Origin: CALBPI01 sp963922335
GTDB lineage: Bacteria; Pseudomonadota; Gammaproteobacteria; Steroidobacterales; Woeseiaceae
DNA: 64,000 nt
Assembly: GCA_963922335.1 (NCBI GenBank)
Contig: CAWUIB010000001.1
Span: forward strand, 62,001 to 126,000
Direction of reading: 5' to 3'
The notes below the pieces were generated by a model, which had not been told where the DNA came from, searched no databases, and saw only the letters and a program-made list of their open reading frames with translations. The number at the start of each line of letters is the position of its first letter. The first letter of the stretch is position 1. Of this stretch, positions 7,802 through 16,802 are shown one piece after another. The position numbers were made by a program, and so were the translations under genes.

Positions 7802-9298
7802 GTGATTACCCTGCCGGTTGATATTTTCTCTGCTGACGGTGTGCGCGAGCTTGACCAGCGCGCAATCGATCAGTTCGGTGTGCCTGGCTATACGCTCATG
7901 CGCCGAGCTGGCGCTGCCGCGCTGTCGGTCATGAATCAGCGCTATCCGGGACTACGCTCCCTGCTGGTGCTTTGTGGCGGCGGCAACAACGCGGGCGATG
8001 GCTACGTGGTTGCGCGTCTGGCTCGTGCCGCCGGATTGGCGGTCCGCGTAGTTGCTTTCAGTGATCCGGAGGACTTAAGCGGGGATGCGGCGCGTGCCTA
8101 CGAGGAGTTCGCTGCCGCTGGCGGGCGTCTGCGGGCCTGGGATCCGGCGTTAGTCGATGGGGTTGGGATGGTCGTTGACGCCCTTATCGGCAGCGGGCTA
8201 AAGCGCGACGTTGCGGACGAGTATGCAGCGGCGATTCGAGTGCTGAACACGGCCGCCACGCCAGTCACGTCTCTTGATATTCCATCAGGACTCGACGGCG
8301 ATACCGGCATTGTGCGCGGGATCGCAGTGCGGGCCGACCTGACCGTGACCTTTGTTGGGCTCAACAGCGGTTTGTTTCTGGCCGCGGGTCCGGCGCATTG
8401 CGGCCGTTTGGTGTTCGCCGATCTGGAGTTGCCGCGCGCGGTATACGCCGAGACGACTCCGGTGTTGCGTCGCCAGTATCGAGACGAAGTGGCTGAGACG
8501 CTGCCCCGACGTGATTTAAATGCGCACAAAGGACAGTTTGGCCACGTACTTTGTGTCGGTGGCGCTGAAGGCATGCCGGGTGCCGCACGCTTGAGTGCCG
8601 AGGCGGCACTGCGTGGTGGGGCTGGCCTTGTGACCGTGGCAACCGCCAAGTCACACGCGGCAAGTATGGTTGCCGCCCGTCCGGAATTGATGACCGATGG
8701 TGTTGAGGACGAAGCCGCCATCGACCAACTGATCGCGCGGGCAACCGTCATCGCGTGTGGGCCAGGCCTGGACGTCACCGAATGGAGTCGCATGCTGCTC
8801 GGGCGTGTTCTTGCCTCGGGAAAGCCAATGGTGCTCGATGCGGATGCGCTCAATCTCATGAGTGAAGACAATAGCGTCTGGGGCCGTCTGGAGGCGCCTT
8901 GCATCATCACGCCGCACCCGGGCGAGGCGGCGCGTTTACTCGGCACGAACCCGCAGTCCGTGCAATCCGATCGGTTGACCGCTCTCGCAGAGCTGCAAGC
9001 GATGACTGGCGCTATCGTCGTCTTGAAAGGGGCGGGCACGCTGGTCTCCGATGGCGGATCGACACCGAGCATCTGCCCTTTTGGCAACCCAGGTATGTCG
9101 GCACCCGGCATGGGGGATGTGCTCACCGGCTTGATTGCTGCCTTGTTGGCGCAGGGTCTTGCCCCGGCTACGGCGGCGCGCACCGGGGTATTGGTGCATG
9201 CGTTGGCCGGTGATTCCGCAGCGCGTCGTGGCGAGCGCGGGTTGTTGGCGGGTGAGCTGCTCGGAGAGCTCAGGCATTGGCTCAATCCGCGCCACTGA
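7802..9298 (+). CDS. nnr: Bifunctional NAD(P)HX epimerase / ADP-dependent NAD(P)HX dehydratase
   Basis: Repairs hydrated NADH and NADPH. The 498-residue protein fuses the YjeF N-terminal epimerase (about residues 1-215, with GGGNNAGDGYVVARL and DALIGSGL) to the ribokinase-like dehydratase (about residues 225-498). The second half has HKGQFGHVLCVGG, VLDADALNL, ITPHPGEAARLL and NPGMSAPGMGDVLTGLI, whose GMGDVL aspartate is the catalytic position. The start codon is GTG. The divergent upstream queG leaves only 21 bp for promoters. The 3' end overlaps tsaE by 22 bp. Confidence 0.95.
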   Translation: MITLPVDIFSADGVRELDQRAIDQFGVPGYTLMRRAGAAALSVMNQRYPGLRSLLVLCGGGNNAGDGYVVARLARAAGLAVRVVAFSDPEDLSGDAARAYEEFAAAGGRLRAWDPALVDGVGMVVDALIGSGLKRDVADEYAAAIRVLNTAATPVTSLDIPSGLDGDTGIVRGIAVRADLTVTFVGLNSGLFLAAGPAHCGRLVFADLELPRAVYAETTPVLRRQYRDEVAETLPRRDLNAHKGQFGHVLCVGGAEGMPGAARLSAEAALRGGAGLVTVATAKSHAASMVAARPELMTDGVEDEAAIDQLIARATVIACGPGLDVTEWSRMLLGRVLASGKPMVLDADALNLMSEDNSVWGRLEAPCIITPHPGEAARLLGTNPQSVQSDRLTALAELQAMTGAIVVLKGAGTLVSDGGSTPSICPFGNPGMSAPGMGDVLTGLIAALLAQGLAPATAARTGVLVHALAGDSAARRGERGLLAGELLGELRHWLNPRH

Positions 9299-9768
9299 CC
9301 TACGGTATCCACCTGACTGACGAGGGCGCGACCACCGCATTCGGTGGTCTGCTGGCCAACGCGATTCAACGCGCGAATGCGACTTCGATGTTACTCACGC
9401 TCACAGGCGATCTCGGCGCCGGCAAGACCTCATTGGCGCGTGGTCTGATTCGCGGACTCGGGCATACAGGCTCCGTGCCGAGTCCGACCTACGCGCTGCT
9501 TGAGCCGTATCAACTCGAGTTTGCAACGGTCACCCATCTCGATCTGTACCGGTTGGCCGATGCATCGGAACTCGAATTTCTGGGCTGGCGCGATCTCGGC
9601 GATAGCATCCGCATCGTCGAATGGCCGGAGCGCGTTCCCGAGCTTGTCACGGACGCTGATTTGGATATTCGCCTGAGACCTGAAGGCGAGGGTCGAGCCG
9701 CGATGGTCGCTGCGGGCAGCCCTACGGGACAGTCGATACTGCAGGCAGTGCTTACGAATCAAGGTTAG
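9277..9768 (+). CDS. tsaE: tRNA t6A biosynthesis ATPase TsaE
   Basis: ATPase partner of TsaB and TsaD that supports formation of N6-threonylcarbamoyladenosine at tRNA position 37. The 163-residue protein has the P-loop LTGDLGAGKTSLARGL, the SPTYALLEPY block and HLDLYRL, followed by GWRDLGDSIRIVEWPER, all typical of this family. A TTG start inside the 3' end of nnr gives a 22-bp overlap in another frame; the next candidate would cut into the conserved N-terminus. nnr-tsaE-amiC is the usual gammaproteobacterial order. Confidence 0.94.
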   Translation: MAQSAPLTYGIHLTDEGATTAFGGLLANAIQRANATSMLLTLTGDLGAGKTSLARGLIRGLGHTGSVPSPTYALLEPYQLEFATVTHLDLYRLADASELEFLGWRDLGDSIRIVEWPERVPELVTDADLDIRLRPEGEGRAAMVAAGSPTGQSILQAVLTNQG

Positions 9769-9805
9769 GTTGCAACTCTACTTCTATAATTTAGTTGAGT
9801 TTTTA

Positions 9806-9835
9806 TTGAAATCGGACGGTATGCGGAGATAGTAT
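9806..9835 (+). promoter_or_regulatory. Possible sigma-70 promoter before amiC
   Basis: TTGAAA (9806-9811) and TAGTAT (9830-9835) are separated by 18 bp in a locally AT-rich 97-bp gap between tsaE and amiC. The -35 matches 5 of 6 consensus bases and the -10 matches 4 of 6. Transcription would begin about 20-25 bp before the amiC start. This is a pattern match only. Confidence 0.4.
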
Positions 9836-9865
9836 CTACCCAACATAATCCGATGTGATCGACCG

Positions 9866-11164
9866 ATGATGACTATGTTGCGCTTGTTGGGCATATTTTT
9901 GCTTCTGGCACCCTCGGTGGCCGGTGCAGGCGCGGTCGTCAACGGGGTTCGTGCCTCGACCGAGGCGAACCATACGCGAGTGGTCTTCGATCTTAGCGGT
10001 CCAGCGCGCTACAACCTCTTCACGCTACGCCAGCCTGACCGGGTCGTCATCGACATCGTCGACGGCAAACTGGGTGCATTGGCGGATCGCTTGCCCAAAG
10101 ATATCGGTGTGGTCCGCACGATCCGCGCGGCAGAGCGCGGGCAGGAAGGTCTGCGCATCGTGCTGGATCTTGACCACGCGATCAGAGCGCGCAGCTTTCT
10201 CGCTGGACCCGCACGCGGTAGTGCGGAACGTCTCGTGATCGATCTCGGCGAGCGCGCCGCGACGCCAACCGTCAAACGTCTGACTCGCTCCAGTCGCGAT
10301 ATCGTGGTCGTGCTCGATCCCGGACATGGTGGGCATGATCCCGGCGCAGTCGGTAAGCAGCGCACCTACGAGAAGGACGTCGTGCTCGCGATCGCTCGGC
10401 GACTGCGCAAATTGATTGACGCAGAGCCCGGTATGCGGGCTCTGATGGTTCGCGACCGAGATGTGTATATCGACCACTGGGCGCGGATGGAAATCGCCCG
10501 AAGCGCAAATGCTGATTTGTTTGTATCGATCCATGCGGATGCGGTAGAGGATCGGCGAGCGCGCGGCTCTTCGGTGTATGCGTTGTCACTGGAGGGTGCG
10601 AGTAGCGAAGCGGCTCGGCGCCTGGCAGCCGATCAAAACGCCTCGCTCATCGGCGGTGTGGAGCTGACCGACAAGGAGCCCGACCTCGCGCGGGTGCTGA
10701 TGGACCTCTCACAGACTGCGACTCTGAATTCCTCGATAGAGATCGGCCAGCTGGTGCTCAATCAAATGGGCGGTGTAAATCGATTACACCGCCGCACGGT
10801 GCAGCAGGCTGGCTTCATCGTGTTGAAATCGCCGGATGTGCCCTCGATTCTTGTTGAGACCGCCTACATCTCCAATCCGCAGGAAGAGCAGAATCTGCGC
10901 AGCGCGGCGCATCAGGAGAAACTGGCACAAGCAATCTTTTCGGGCATTCGCGAGCATTTTGTGGAAAATCCACCTGTGGATAGTCTTTTTGCACAGTTGG
11001 ACCACAGTCAGGCGCTCGCCCGAACCCATACGATTTCTCCCGGCGATACGCTGAGTGAAATCGCTGACCGCTACAGAGTGAGTTTGGCGCGGCTGCGTCA
11101 GGAAAATGCTCTGACGAGTGACCGTATCCGCGTGGGCCAGGTGTTGCGTATACCCGGAGGGTAA
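9866..11164 (+). CDS. amiC: N-acetylmuramoyl-L-alanine amidase with AMIN and LysM domains
   Basis: Cleaves the peptide from the glycan of peptidoglycan during daughter-cell separation. The 432-residue protein has a signal peptide (about residues 1-20), then an AMIN domain (about 25-125) that targets the septum. The zinc amidase_3 domain (about 148-365) has VVLDPGHGGHDPGAVG, the Glu in YEKDVVLAIA, SIHADA and SILVETAYISN. A C-terminal LysM (about 387-431, HTISPGDTLSEIADRY) binds glycan. AmiB and AmiC share this layout, so the symbol is approximate. Placement before mutL is typical. Two further ATG codons lie within the first four codons. Confidence 0.92.
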   Translation: MMTMLRLLGIFLLLAPSVAGAGAVVNGVRASTEANHTRVVFDLSGPARYNLFTLRQPDRVVIDIVDGKLGALADRLPKDIGVVRTIRAAERGQEGLRIVLDLDHAIRARSFLAGPARGSAERLVIDLGERAATPTVKRLTRSSRDIVVVLDPGHGGHDPGAVGKQRTYEKDVVLAIARRLRKLIDAEPGMRALMVRDRDVYIDHWARMEIARSANADLFVSIHADAVEDRRARGSSVYALSLEGASSEAARRLAADQNASLIGGVELTDKEPDLARVLMDLSQTATLNSSIEIGQLVLNQMGGVNRLHRRTVQQAGFIVLKSPDVPSILVETAYISNPQEEQNLRSAAHQEKLAQAIFSGIREHFVENPPVDSLFAQLDHSQALARTHTISPGDTLSEIADRYRVSLARLRQENALTSDRIRVGQVLRIPGG

Positions 11165-11172
11165 TCGACCCG

Positions 11173-12942
11173 GTGCCCATTCAGCAGCTGCCCGATCATT
11201 TGATCAATCAGATCGCGGCGGGAGAAGTCATTGAACGGCCCGCGTCCGTCGTCAAGGAGCTGGTCGAGAACAGCCTCGATGCGCGCGCGCAGCACATCGG
11301 TATCTCGATCGAGGCGGGCGGTGCGCGACTGATCGAGATCACTGATGATGGCGTTGGCATCGCAGCAGACGAGTTGCCACTCGCGCTATCGCGCCATGCG
11401 ACCAGCAAGATTACGAGCCTTGAAGACCTGTCCTCGGTCGCGTCCCTCGGTTTCCGCGGGGAGGCGTTGCCCAGCATCGCATCGGTCGCGCGCGTGGAGC
11501 TCGCGGCACGCACTGAGTCCGGTGAGCATGGTGCGATGCTCGCGGTTCAGGGAGGTGCCGCGCATGACATTGTGCCGACAGCCATGCGCAGCGGCACGCG
11601 GGTGACGGTCCGGGATCTGTTCTACAACACGCCGGCGCGCCGAAAGTTCCTGCGCACGGAGAAAACTGAATTTACGCATATCGAACGGGTCGTTCGGCGT
11701 CTCGCGCTCGCACATCCCTCAGTCGCTTTTACACTCAAGCACAATGGACGCACTTCGATGCACCTCGCCGCGGTACCGAGTGGCGAAGGACCGGAACGCC
11801 GGATCGAGCAACTGCTCGGTCCCGAGTTCATCGCAGCGGCCATTCCTGCGAGTCAGCATCGGGAGGGGCTTGCGATCGATGCGTGGCTCGCCGCTCCTGC
11901 GTTCAACCGCTCACAGCCAGATATGCAATACGCTTTCGTCAATGGGCGATGGGTGCGTGACAAAACGATCATGCACGCCGTGCGAATGGGTTATCAGGAT
12001 GTTCTGTTCCACGGCAGACACCCTGCCTACGTCATGTGGATTTCAATGGATCCCACGCGGGTTGACGTGAACGCGCACCCAGCCAAAACCGAGGTGCGAT
12101 TCCGCGACTCGGGCGCGATACACACATTGGTGCAACGAACCGTCACCGATGCCATGCAGTCGACAAAGCCAGGAACCGAACGAAATGCGGTAACTGGATC
12201 GCCGGCACAGCAGGCGCCTGTATCTCAGTCAGGCCTGTCATTGGTGACGCCGAATTATGCGCACCGCGCAACACCCGCGGACACAACCAGCACAACCAAT
12301 TGGACTAATCTTGTGCGAGAAATGCCGACTGCGATTCCTCCGGTGGTTGACGATGCGCCGCCGCCGCTAGGCTTCGCGGTAGCGCAAATTCACGGCGTGT
12401 TTATTCTTGCTGAGAATGCTGAGGGTCTCGTGATCGTTGATATGCACGCGGCGCATGAGCGCATTACCTACGAGCGCTTGAAGAAGGCACACGCGGATCG
12501 TGCAATGGTTCGCCAACCGCTCCTGGTGCCGTTGCGACTCAATGTGTCGCGCGCTGAAGCAGACTTGTGCGAGGCGAACGCGGAAATGCTGCAGCAGGCC
12601 GGTATGGTCGTTGAGCGCGGTGGGCCCGAGGCCGTGATCCTGCGTGAAATTCCTGCACTGCTCGACACCACTCGTGCGGAGTCGCTGCTACGCGATGTGC
12701 TTGCCGATTTTGAATCGCTGGGGCGCAGCGGTCGGATTGCGGCGTTCACCGACGAGTTATTGGCAACGATGGCTTGTCATGCGTCTGTCCGCGCCAACCG
12801 ACAGCTGACGTTGCCTGAAATGAACGCGCTGCTGCGCGACATGGAAGCGACGGATCGGGCGGATCAGTGCAATCACGGCCGACCCACTTGGACACAGCTT
12901 GGCATGTCGGATCTCGATCGCCTCTTTCTCCGGGGGCAATAG
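11173..12942 (+). CDS. mutL: DNA mismatch repair protein MutL, endonuclease-type
   Basis: Couples MutS mismatch recognition to strand processing. The 589-residue protein has a GHKL ATPase N-terminus (ELVENSLDA, DDGVGI, GFRGEALPSIASV, DLFYNTPARRKFL), a proline/threonine-rich linker (about 330-395) and a C-terminal dimerisation domain. That domain contains DMHAAHERITYE (D423-E434), matching the D-x-H-A-x2-E-x4-E nuclease motif. It also has ACH around C535, CNHGRP from C566, and FLR at 585-587, the other motifs of nicking MutL proteins and absent from E. coli MutL. The start is GTG. It overlaps the miaA start by 1 bp. Confidence 0.95.
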   Translation: MPIQQLPDHLINQIAAGEVIERPASVVKELVENSLDARAQHIGISIEAGGARLIEITDDGVGIAADELPLALSRHATSKITSLEDLSSVASLGFRGEALPSIASVARVELAARTESGEHGAMLAVQGGAAHDIVPTAMRSGTRVTVRDLFYNTPARRKFLRTEKTEFTHIERVVRRLALAHPSVAFTLKHNGRTSMHLAAVPSGEGPERRIEQLLGPEFIAAAIPASQHREGLAIDAWLAAPAFNRSQPDMQYAFVNGRWVRDKTIMHAVRMGYQDVLFHGRHPAYVMWISMDPTRVDVNAHPAKTEVRFRDSGAIHTLVQRTVTDAMQSTKPGTERNAVTGSPAQQAPVSQSGLSLVTPNYAHRATPADTTSTTNWTNLVREMPTAIPPVVDDAPPPLGFAVAQIHGVFILAENAEGLVIVDMHAAHERITYERLKKAHADRAMVRQPLLVPLRLNVSRAEADLCEANAEMLQQAGMVVERGGPEAVILREIPALLDTTRAESLLRDVLADFESLGRSGRIAAFTDELLATMACHASVRANRQLTLPEMNALLRDMEATDRADQCNHGRPTWTQLGMSDLDRLFLRGQ

Positions 12943-13901
12943 TGTCTAAGGGCGCGCGCGGCACTGTGCTGTGCCTTATGGGGCCGACGGCCATGGGTAA
13001 GACCGAGATCGCGATGCGAATCGCCGATCGCTTGCCGGTGGATTTGATCAGTGTGGACTCGGCGCTGGTGTACCGCGGCATGAATATTGGCACGGCCAAG
13101 CCATCACCCGAGACGTTAGCACGCTACCCTCACGCACTGATTGACATCGTCGATCCCGAGCAACCCTATTCTGTGGCGCAGTTTGTGCACGATTGCACAG
13201 GAGCCATCGAAGCGAGTCACGCCAGGGGTCGCACGCCATTGTTGGTGGGTGGGACTATGCTGTATTTCAAGCGACTGCTGGATGGTCTGGCCGATTTGCC
13301 GGAGGCAGACCCTGACTGCAGGCGTGAACTCGATGCGCAAGCACTACGCGTCGGCTGGCCTGAAATGCACCGAGAGTTGACCCGTGTTGACCCGGATGCC
13401 GCCGCTAGAATTGCGCCGAATGATGCGCAGCGTATCCAGCGAGCGCTTGAAGTGTATCGATTGACCGGACAACCGATCAGCGCGCTGCAATCAAACCCGA
13501 AGAAAATCAACAACGAATGGACAATGGCGCGAATGGCCTTGTTGACCAGCGATCGTGCTGTGTTGCACGACCGGATTCAGCAGCGATTTAGACAGATGGT
13601 CGAAGCGGGGCTCGTTGATGAGGTGAAGGAGCTGCTACAGCGGCCTGGCGTGCACACTGATCTTCCCAGCCTGCGAGCGGTTGGGTATCGTCAGATCGCT
13701 GCCTGGTTGGCGGGCAAATGTGAGTATGAGCAGGCGATCCAGGACGCGATGACCGCCACTCGCCGTTTGGCAAAGCGTCAGCATACGTGGCTTCGCGGTA
13801 TGCCGGATGTACACGTATTCGATCCCCTTGAAAGCGATCCGATTGGCCCCATCACTAAATTGTGTGGAGAAGCGATCGCTGCTGGAACCGCTCCGATTTA
13901 A
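12942..13901 (+). CDS. miaA: tRNA dimethylallyltransferase
   Basis: Adds a dimethylallyl group to A37 of tRNAs that read codons starting with U. The 319-residue protein has the P-loop LMGPTAMGKTEIAMR, SVDSALVYRGMNIGTAKP, HHLIDI-type HALIDIVDPEQPYSVAQF, VGGTMLYFKRLLDGL and RAVGYRQIAAWLAG. I use the GTG at 12942 that overlaps the mutL stop; the frame runs upstream only inside mutL. mutL-miaA-hfq-hflX is conserved in gammaproteobacteria. Confidence 0.96.
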   Translation: MSKGARGTVLCLMGPTAMGKTEIAMRIADRLPVDLISVDSALVYRGMNIGTAKPSPETLARYPHALIDIVDPEQPYSVAQFVHDCTGAIEASHARGRTPLLVGGTMLYFKRLLDGLADLPEADPDCRRELDAQALRVGWPEMHRELTRVDPDAAARIAPNDAQRIQRALEVYRLTGQPISALQSNPKKINNEWTMARMALLTSDRAVLHDRIQQRFRQMVEAGLVDEVKELLQRPGVHTDLPSLRAVGYRQIAAWLAGKCEYEQAIQDAMTATRRLAKRQHTWLRGMPDVHVFDPLESDPIGPITKLCGEAIAAGTAPI

Positions 13902-14043
13902 CCTCGGTATTCTTGACAGCGTTGTCTCGAATCCTGGGCAAGGAAGCCGCGAAACGCTGTGCTACCATCGAATTTCATCTAGAGGGCCATTTCGTGCTTG
14001 GGCAGCTCGCGGGGTCCTCGTGGGCAAAAAGAAGGAGATTCCT

Positions 14044-14292
14044 ATGGCAAAGGGACAATCACTGCAGGATCCGTTTCTCAATATCCTGCGCAAGGAAAAG
14101 GTGCCGGTTTCTATCTACCTGGTGAACGGGATCAAGCTACAGGGGCAAATCGATTCGTTCGATCAATTCGTTGTGCTTCTGAAAAACAGCGTTAACCAGA
14201 TGGTGTACAAGCATGCGATCTCGACGGTTGTACCGGCGCGCAACGTGCGTTTGCCACTGAGTGATGATGACGGTCGAAGCGACGACGACTAA
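14044..14292 (+). CDS. hfq: RNA chaperone Hfq
   Basis: Hexameric Sm-like protein that promotes pairing of small RNAs with mRNAs. It is 82 residues long: SLQDPFLNILRKEKVPVSIY starts the Sm fold, the Sm1 stretch includes NGIKLQGQIDSFDQF, and the Sm2 motif is YKHAISTVVPAR. The C-terminal tail is short and acidic (LSDDDGRSDDD), unlike the long tail of E. coli Hfq. AAGGAG lies upstream of the ATG. The frame is open upstream into miaA, but family similarity begins at this ATG. The 142-bp gap after miaA probably carries a promoter, which I could not fix. Confidence 0.97.
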   Translation: MAKGQSLQDPFLNILRKEKVPVSIYLVNGIKLQGQIDSFDQFVVLLKNSVNQMVYKHAISTVVPARNVRLPLSDDDGRSDDD

Positions 14293-14330
14293 TTACGGAT
14301 TGCCTGCGATTGATGCAGGCGACATTCATC

Positions 14331-15656
14331 ATGTTTGAGCGGCCGAAATCGGGCGAACGTGTACTGATCGTTCATCCTCAGTTTTTTGGTCGCAATACCT
14401 GTGACCTTCAAGAGTTTGTTGAGCTGGCGTTATCCGCCGGCGCAGACGTTCTTGATAGTGTGATTGTGCAGCGTTCTCAGCCTGAATCCCGATTTCTGAT
14501 CGGACGTGGCAAAGTCGCTGAGCTCAAGGATCGGGTGCGTCATGAACAGGTGGAGCTACTGCTTGTCAGTCACGCGCTGACGCCGACGCAGGAGCGAAAC
14601 CTCGAGCGCGAGCTGAAGTGTCGTGTCCTCGATCGAGCGGGTTTGATCCTCGATATCTTCGCGCAACGCGCGCGCTCGTTTGAGGGCAAGCTGCAAGTTG
14701 AGCTTGCTCAACTGCGGCACCTGTCGACACGACTGGTACGCGGCTGGACTCACCTGGAGCGTCAGAAGGGTGGCATCGGGTTACGCGGTCCCGGTGAAAC
14801 TCAGCTCGAAACGGACAGACGCCTGGTGCGCCAGCGAATCACGCGATTGACTGAGCGGCTGCGTAAAGTCGATCAGCAGAGAGAGCTCGGTCGGCGTAAC
14901 CGCGTCCGTAATCGCATGCCGACGATTGCGCTGGTCGGGTACACCAACGCCGGCAAGTCGACGCTGTTCAACGCGCTGACTGATTCCGGCGTCTACGCAG
15001 CCGATCAGTTGTTTGCCACACTCGACCCAACGCTCCGTCGTTGGGCGCTGTCGGCGCAGCGTGAGGTGGTGTTGGCAGATACCGTCGGGTTTGTGTCAGA
15101 CCTGCCGCATGAGTTGGTCGCTGCATTCAAGGCGACACTGACAGAGACGCGCGAGGCAGACCTGATCGTGCACGTGATCGATGCCGCCGATCCTGAACAT
15201 GCGCTGCGCGAGACGCAGGTGAATGAGGTGCTCGAGGGTATCGGCGCGGGCAAGGTGCGCCAGCTTCGCGTATACAATAAAATAGATATTGAGGGACGCC
15301 TACCACAGTTTCGCGGCGCATCCGACGCGGCTCCTGCCAGCGTCTGGGTAAGCGCGCAATCCGGTGACGGTCTGGATTTATTGCGAACAGCGGTAGCGCA
15401 ACTGGTCGCTTTGGATCATGTGCAAGGAACTTTGGTGCTCAGCGCCCAGGAGGGTTTGCTGAGATCTCGTCTGTTTGATGCTGGTGCGGTTCGCTCTGAG
15501 ACCTACACCCAACAAGGCGAGTGTGAGTTAACAATCGATATGGAACGAGTGGCGTTCGAACAGCTATGTGCGGAAACCGGACTGGTGCTGGATCGAATCA
15601 ATCAATTGAATCCCGACGCAGAAGCGTCAACCGCGGTCGCGCAGGCGAGCGCTTGA
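14331..15656 (+). CDS. hflX: Ribosome-dissociating GTPase HflX
   Basis: GTPase that rescues or splits ribosomes under stress. The 441-residue protein has the N-terminal HflX domain (MFERPKSGERVLIVH onward), the glycine-rich linker GGIGLRGPGETQLETDRR, and a G domain with G1 GYTNAGKSTLFNAL, G3 DTVGFVSDLPH and G4 NKID. I start at the ATG at 14331 because homologues begin MF(D/E)R; an in-frame TTG seven codons earlier is less likely. It lies 38 bp after hfq and is probably co-transcribed. Confidence 0.95.
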   Translation: MFERPKSGERVLIVHPQFFGRNTCDLQEFVELALSAGADVLDSVIVQRSQPESRFLIGRGKVAELKDRVRHEQVELLLVSHALTPTQERNLERELKCRVLDRAGLILDIFAQRARSFEGKLQVELAQLRHLSTRLVRGWTHLERQKGGIGLRGPGETQLETDRRLVRQRITRLTERLRKVDQQRELGRRNRVRNRMPTIALVGYTNAGKSTLFNALTDSGVYAADQLFATLDPTLRRWALSAQREVVLADTVGFVSDLPHELVAAFKATLTETREADLIVHVIDAADPEHALRETQVNEVLEGIGAGKVRQLRVYNKIDIEGRLPQFRGASDAAPASVWVSAQSGDGLDLLRTAVAQLVALDHVQGTLVLSAQEGLLRSRLFDAGAVRSETYTQQGECELTIDMERVAFEQLCAETGLVLDRINQLNPDAEASTAVAQASA

Positions 15657-15674
15657 ATTTGAACGGGTAACGAT

Positions 15675-16802
15675 ATGGCTTGGAATGAATCTGGCAACGG
15701 CCAGGACCCATGGGGCAACAACAACCGCCGGCGAAAGGCGCCGAATGATTTGGATAAGATGATCGGAAACTTTCAGCGCAAGATTTCCGCGGCATTCGGC
15801 GGCAAGGGCGACGATGATGGCTCTGCGGCCGGTTTGATCGGCATCGTCGTGGTGGCGTTGGTTTTCTGGTTGGCAACGGGCTTCTACCGTGTCGACCAGG
15901 CGGAGCGTGGTTTGGAGCTACGGTTCGGCCAGTACACGGAAACCACAAACCCAGGATTGCACTGGCACTTGCCTTATCCGATCGAGCGCGTTGAGAAGGT
16001 CAACGTGTCGTTAATCGATCGATTCGAGCAGGAAATCCAGATGCTGACCGCCGACGAGAACTTCGTCGTCATCAACCTTGCGGTGCAGTTCCGTCGCACG
16101 ATCCCGTCGGACTACGCGTTCAATGTGCGTGACCCGGAGGAGACACTTCAGGACGTCAGCGAGAGCGCGATCCGTGAAGCGGTTGGCGCCCACCCGGCGG
16201 ATTTCACGCTCTTGGACAACCGGGCGCAGGTCGCGGATCAGACGAAGGTGTTGATCCAGAGCGCACTCGACGAATACAAAGCGGGAATCGAGATTACCGC
16301 GATCAACCTGCAGAAGGTCGACTTTCCAAGACCTGTTCAGGATGCGGTGCAGGATGCGGTGAAAGCGCGCGAGGACAAGGAACAGTCGAAGTTGTCCGCT
16401 GAGACCTACGCCAACGAGGTGATACCTGCGGCGCGTGGTGAGGCCGCACGGCAAAAAGAAGCTGCCGAAGCGTATCGCCAGCGTGTGATCAACGATGCGG
16501 AAGGTGAGGCTTCGCGATTCACCGCCCTTTTGAAAGAGTATCAGGCGGCACCTGAAGTCACGCGAGAGCGTCTGTATATCGATGCCATCGAATACGTGTA
16601 CTCGAACTCAAATAAGGTTTTTCTGGACACCAACGGTGAGGGCAACCTGCTTTATCTGCCGGTGGACAAGCTAATGGAGAATGCGCAAAGGTCACCACGG
16701 GCCGCGACACCCGGACTGACACGCCCAGAACCGATGGCCTCGCCTGGAGGTGGCGCCAACACCAACCCTGAGCGGACACGCGCACGGAGGACTCGCCAAT
16801 GA
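15675..16802 (+). CDS. hflK: FtsH protease modulator HflK
   Basis: SPFH-family inner-membrane protein that forms a large periplasmic assembly with HflC around the FtsH protease. The 375-residue protein has a Gly/Asn-rich cytoplasmic N-terminus (MAWNESGNGQDPWGNNN), one transmembrane helix near residues 55-72, and the band-7 domain starting DQAERGLELRFGQY. A long helical coiled-coil stretch and a Pro/Gly-rich tail follow. It overlaps hflC by 4 bp, consistent with production of equal amounts of both partners. Confidence 0.96.
   Translation: MAWNESGNGQDPWGNNNRRRKAPNDLDKMIGNFQRKISAAFGGKGDDDGSAAGLIGIVVVALVFWLATGFYRVDQAERGLELRFGQYTETTNPGLHWHLPYPIERVEKVNVSLIDRFEQEIQMLTADENFVVINLAVQFRRTIPSDYAFNVRDPEETLQDVSESAIREAVGAHPADFTLLDNRAQVADQTKVLIQSALDEYKAGIEITAINLQKVDFPRPVQDAVQDAVKAREDKEQSKLSAETYANEVIPAARGEAARQKEAAEAYRQRVINDAEGEASRFTALLKEYQAAPEVTRERLYIDAIEYVYSNSNKVFLDTNGEGNLLYLPVDKLMENAQRSPRAATPGLTRPEPMASPGGGANTNPERTRARRTRQ

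Noticed and set aside
8098..9369. A 423-codon minus-strand open frame opposite nnr
   Set aside because: Its Ser/Arg/Pro-rich translation has no family features and mirrors nnr codon use.
13913..13918. TTGACA before hfq as a promoter -35
   Set aside because: No acceptable -10 occurs 16-18 bp downstream.
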